Shown here piece by piece: positions 5,124 to 7,707 of a stretch of DNA of 7,707 bases. The notes beneath the pieces are model-generated. The model searched no databases. It was not told the origin of the DNA and saw nothing but the letters and a program-made list of their open reading frames with translations. A program made the position numbers and the translations under genes. The DNA comes from Acidimicrobiia bacterium (lineage in GTDB: Bacteria; Actinomycetota; Acidimicrobiia; Acidimicrobiales; AC-14). Numbering within the stretch: the stretch's first letter is position 1; every line of letters starts with the position of its first letter. The stretch lies in NCBI GenBank assembly GCA_019243595.1, contig JAFAUA010000452.1:1-7707 (forward strand). The letters are read 5' to 3'.

Positions 5124-6587
5124 ATGCCGGACGGAGCGGTCGTCGCCATCGACGCGGGGACGACCGGCGTGCGCGCCTTCGCGGTCGACGAGCAGGGCGC
5201 ACCGCTCGACTACGCGTACCGGGAGTTCCCGCAGTACTTCCCCCAACCGGGGTGGGTCGAGCACGACGCCAACGAGATCTGGGACGCCGTGCAATCCACG
5301 CTGGCCGAGCTGCGCCAGAAGCTCGACCGCCCGGTCGCCGCCATCGGCATCACCGACCAGCGGGAGACGGCGGTCGTCTGGGACAAGAAGACCGGCGAGC
5401 CGCGTCACCGGGCGATCGTCTGGCAGGACCGGCGCACCGCCGACCGCTGCCGAGAGCTCCAGGAGGCCGGACACCTCCCGCTCGTGCGCGAGCAGACCGG
5501 CCTGGTGCTCGACCCCTACTTCTCGGCGACCAAGCTCGAGTGGCTCCTGAGCGAGGGCGGCGTCGAGGCCGACGCCGCCCTCGCCTTCGGCACCGTGGAC
5601 TCATGGGTGCTCTGGAACCTGACCGGCGGGACGGTGCACGCCACCGATCCGTCCAACGCCAGCCGCACGATGCTCTACGACATCCGTCGCCGCGAGTGGT
5701 CCGACGAGCTGTGCGAACTGTTCGGCGTGCCGGCGTCGTGTCTCCCCGAGGTGCAGCCGTCGAGCGGGCGCTTCGGGACGACGACCGACGGCATTCCCGT
5801 CAGCGGCATCGCCGGCGACCAGCAGGCGGCCCTGTTCGGCCAGGGTTGCTTCGCACCGGGCGACGCCAAGAACACCTACGGCACGGGCTCGTTCGTGTTG
5901 ATGAACGTGGGCCCCGACTGCCCCGACCCCGTCGACGGGCTCCTCACCACGATTGCGTGGGACCTGCAGGACGGCACGTCCGCATACGCGCTCGAGGGCG
6001 CCATCTTCGTCACCGGCGCCGCTGTGCAGTGGTTGCGCGACGGCCTCGAAATCATCGACGACGCGGCTGAGGTGGAGGCCCTCGCTGCGAGCGTCACCGA
6101 CACCGAAGGCGTGTACCTCGTCCCCGCCTTCACCGGCCTCGGCAGCCCCTACTGGGACCCGTACGCACGCGGCACGATCGTCGGGCTGACCCGCGGCGTC
6201 GGCCGGGGTCACCTGGCGCGCGCCGTGATCGAGTCGATGACGTATCAGACCCGCGACGTCATCGAGTCGATGAAGGCGGCGGCCGGCAAGGAGATCAGCC
6301 GGCTGCGGGCCGACGGCGGGGCATCAGCGAACAACCTGCTGATGCAGCTGCAGGCCGATCAGCTGCAGGTCCCGGTGGTGCGATCAGCCGTGCAGGAGAC
6401 GACGGCGCTGGGCGCCGCCTACCTGGCGGGGCTGGCCGAGGACGTGTGGTCCTCGACCGATGAGGTCGCCGCCTATTGGAAAGCGGCCGCCGAGTTCAGC
6501 CCCGCCGTGCCTTCGTCGGTCGCCGACGCCCGCCACGCGGGTTGGCGCCGGGCCGTCGACCGTTCCCGCGGCTGGGCCCAGAGCTAG
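5124..6587 (+). CDS. glpK: Glycerol kinase
   Basis: This 487-aa FGGY-family kinase phosphorylates glycerol with ATP to sn-glycerol 3-phosphate in the cytoplasm. The N-terminal phosphate-binding motif reads DAGTTGVR (10-17), where many glycerol kinases have DQGTTSxR. The glycerol-contacting residues of the E. coli enzyme are all matched: Arg80 and Glu81 in TDQRET, Tyr132 in DPYFSATK, and the catalytic Asp232 in IAGDQQAALFGQ. Both FGGY signatures are present (YFSATKLEWL at 132-141 and TGLGSPYWDPYARG at 337-350), together with KNTYGTGSF (249-257), EGAIFVTGAAVQWLRDGL (291-308) and LRADGGASANNLLMQ (394-408). Length is close to the usual 500. The ATG follows the RlpA-like stop by 10 nt and may be leaderless. 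No facilitator, G3P dehydrogenase or glpR lies in the window. The conserved C-terminus (AGWRRAVDRSRGW) overlaps the helicase gene by 92 bp on the opposite strand. Confidence 0.97.
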   Translation: MPDGAVVAIDAGTTGVRAFAVDEQGAPLDYAYREFPQYFPQPGWVEHDANEIWDAVQSTLAELRQKLDRPVAAIGITDQRETAVVWDKKTGEPRHRAIVWQDRRTADRCRELQEAGHLPLVREQTGLVLDPYFSATKLEWLLSEGGVEADAALAFGTVDSWVLWNLTGGTVHATDPSNASRTMLYDIRRREWSDELCELFGVPASCLPEVQPSSGRFGTTTDGIPVSGIAGDQQAALFGQGCFAPGDAKNTYGTGSFVLMNVGPDCPDPVDGLLTTIAWDLQDGTSAYALEGAIFVTGAAVQWLRDGLEIIDDAAEVEALAASVTDTEGVYLVPAFTGLGSPYWDPYARGTIVGLTRGVGRGHLARAVIESMTYQTRDVIESMKAAAGKEISRLRADGGASANNLLMQLQADQLQVPVVRSAVQETTALGAAYLAGLAEDVWSSTDEVAAYWKAAAEFSPAVPSSVADARHAGWRRAVDRSRGWAQS

Positions 6588-7707
6588 GACGCCGCCGCTC
6601 CGGACGGTTCGACGTGCCGTCGGAGCCGGGCATGCCGAGTGCCTTTCGCAGCTCGCGCACCTTGGCGTGGTTGTCGTCCATGACGAACGCCACGACGACG
6701 CCCGCGGCGCCGGCGCGGCCGGTACGGCCCGATCGGTGCAGATAGTCCTTGGCGTCGGCGGGAATGTCGAAGTGCACGACACAGCCGACGTCGTCGACGT
6801 GGATGCCTCGAGCGGCAACGTCGGTGGCGACCAGCGCCATCGCCTTGCCGGCCTGGAAGAAGGCGAGCGCCTTCTCCCGCTGCTTCTGAGTGCGGTCGCC
6901 GTGGATGGCGACGGTGGACACGCCGGCCGTGGCCAGCTGCTTGGCGACCCGGTCGACACCGCGCTTGGTGCGACAGAACACCACGGTCGAACCGTGCTTG
7001 CCGACGAGACTGGCGGTCAGCGGGATCCGCTTCTCGCGCACGGTCTGCACGAAACGGTGCTCGGTGCGATCCTCGCCGCGCTCGGGTGGCGCGACCTCGA
7101 CGCGAACGGGATTGCGTTGGTAGTTGCGCACCAGCACGTCGACGTCTCCGTCGAGCGTCGCCGAGAAGAGCAGCGTCTGGCGCTTCGGGCGCACGCGGTC
7201 GAGAAGGCGACGGACCTCGGGAAGGAAGCCCATGTCGGCCATGCGGTCAGCCTCGTCGATGACGACGATGCCGACCTCTTCGAGGACGAGGTCGCCGCGC
7301 TTGACGAGGTCGGCGACACGACCAGGGCAGCCGACGGCGACGTCGACCCCACGCCGAAGGGCCTTGAGCTGCTGACCGAAGCCGATGCCCCCGTAGAAGG
7401 AGGCGACGCTCCGCTTGCGAACAGCCAGGAGCGGCCTGAGCTCGGTCTCGATCTGGGCGGCCAGTTCGCGGGTCGGCGCGAGGACGAGCGCCTGGGGCCG
7501 GGCCGCACGGGCCCGCCCGACGCGCTGGGCGATGGGAAGGCCGAAGGCGAGCGTCTTGCCCGAGCCCGTCGGCGCCTTACCGGAGACGTCGTTGCCGGCC
7601 AGCGCCGGCGGGATGGCCTCGGCCTGGATGGGGAAGGGCTCGGTCCGGTTGCGCTCGGCCAAGCGGGCGCACAGGTCCTCAGAGACGCCGAGCGCGGAGA
7701 AGGTGGT
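6496..7707 (-). CDS. DEAD-box ATP-dependent RNA helicase, 5' partial
   Basis: The frame is open to the right edge; 403 residues are visible and only a short N-terminus should be missing, since the first residues TTFSALGVSEDL match the start of the family's Q-motif region. All core motifs are present, numbered from the first visible residue: Q motif PFPIQAEAIP (about 24-33), motif I APTGSGKT (45-52), Ia PTRELAAQ (78-85), CPGR in place of the commoner TPGR (127-130), motif II DEAD (151-154), motif III SAT (182-184), motif IV VVFCRTKRGVD (242-252), motif V ATDVAARG (294-301) and motif VI HRSGRTGRAG (324-333). The protein unwinds or remodels RNA using ATP, as in RNA decay, ribosome assembly or cold adaptation. 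The last 45 or so residues are a disordered Arg/Gly/Pro tail, a common RNA-binding extension. The final 92 bp lie opposite the conserved 3' end of glpK. A paralogue symbol such as rhlE or deaD cannot be assigned. Confidence 0.95.
   Translation of the reverse strand, partial: TTFSALGVSEDLCARLAERNRTEPFPIQAEAIPPALAGNDVSGKAPTGSGKTLAFGLPIAQRVGRARAARPQALVLAPTRELAAQIETELRPLLAVRKRSVASFYGGIGFGQQLKALRRGVDVAVGCPGRVADLVKRGDLVLEEVGIVVIDEADRMADMGFLPEVRRLLDRVRPKRQTLLFSATLDGDVDVLVRNYQRNPVRVEVAPPERGEDRTEHRFVQTVREKRIPLTASLVGKHGSTVVFCRTKRGVDRVAKQLATAGVSTVAIHGDRTQKQREKALAFFQAGKAMALVATDVAARGIHVDDVGCVVHFDIPADAKDYLHRSGRTGRAGAAGVVVAFVMDDNHAKVRELRKALGMPGSDGTSNRPERRRPSSGPSRGNGRRPGANPRGGRRRPTKARRG
6597..6626 (+). other. 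Bulged hairpin just after glpK
   Basis: Starting 10 nt after the glpK stop, GCTCC and GACGG (with one bulged G between them) can pair with CCGTC and GGAGC across a 9-nt loop, giving a 10-bp stem. It has no T-run after it and lies inside the coding sequence of the opposite-strand helicase, so codon content could explain it. It is the only candidate seen for a glpK 3'-end structure. Confidence 0.25.

Overview
The window is a gene-dense stretch of a high-GC bacterial chromosome. GC-rich third positions, GTG starts, possible leaderless starts with a -10 box 6-7 nt before the start codon, and the style of the encoded enzymes all point to an actinobacterium. An Acidimicrobiia-like lineage is plausible, but that is inference only. 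No mobile element, CRISPR array, tRNA or rRNA is visible, and the content reads as ordinary core and semi-core metabolism.

Layout: (1) The left edge carries the 3' part of a plus-strand integral membrane protein gene (2-499). It converges on, and overlaps by 63 bp, a minus-strand AMP-binding acyl-CoA synthetase gene (437-1792). (2) A 186-bp intergenic gap holds a 41-nt imperfect palindrome that looks like an intrinsic terminator for the minus strand. (3) A compact minus-strand operon reads from right to left: 6-phosphofructokinase (4072-3041), a VOC/glyoxalase-fold protein (3044-2697) and an unrecognised 231-aa protein (2674-1979). The VOC gene appears to start at a CTG codon overlapping the phosphofructokinase stop. 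(4) Divergently, a plus-strand pair encodes a secreted coiled-coil protein with a C-terminal RlpA-like double-psi beta-barrel (4136-5113) and glycerol kinase (5124-6587). (5) Glycerol kinase converges on, and overlaps by 92 bp, a minus-strand DEAD-box RNA helicase gene that runs off the right edge (6496-7707).

Functional links are modest. Glycerol kinase feeds glycerol 3-phosphate towards triose phosphates. The phosphofructokinase has Asp104 and Lys124, the residue pair typical of pyrophosphate-dependent, reversible enzymes, so it could work in either the glycolytic or gluconeogenic direction. The acyl-CoA synthetase belongs to lipid or carboxylic-acid activation. The RlpA-like protein is an envelope protein and the helicase belongs to RNA metabolism. 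I see no convincing new multi-gene system. The points most worth a second look are the apparent CTG start with CTGA overlap, the PPi-type phosphofructokinase signature, the RlpA domain lacking its catalytic His, the nested terminator palindrome, two possible leaderless promoters, and the two convergent gene overlaps.
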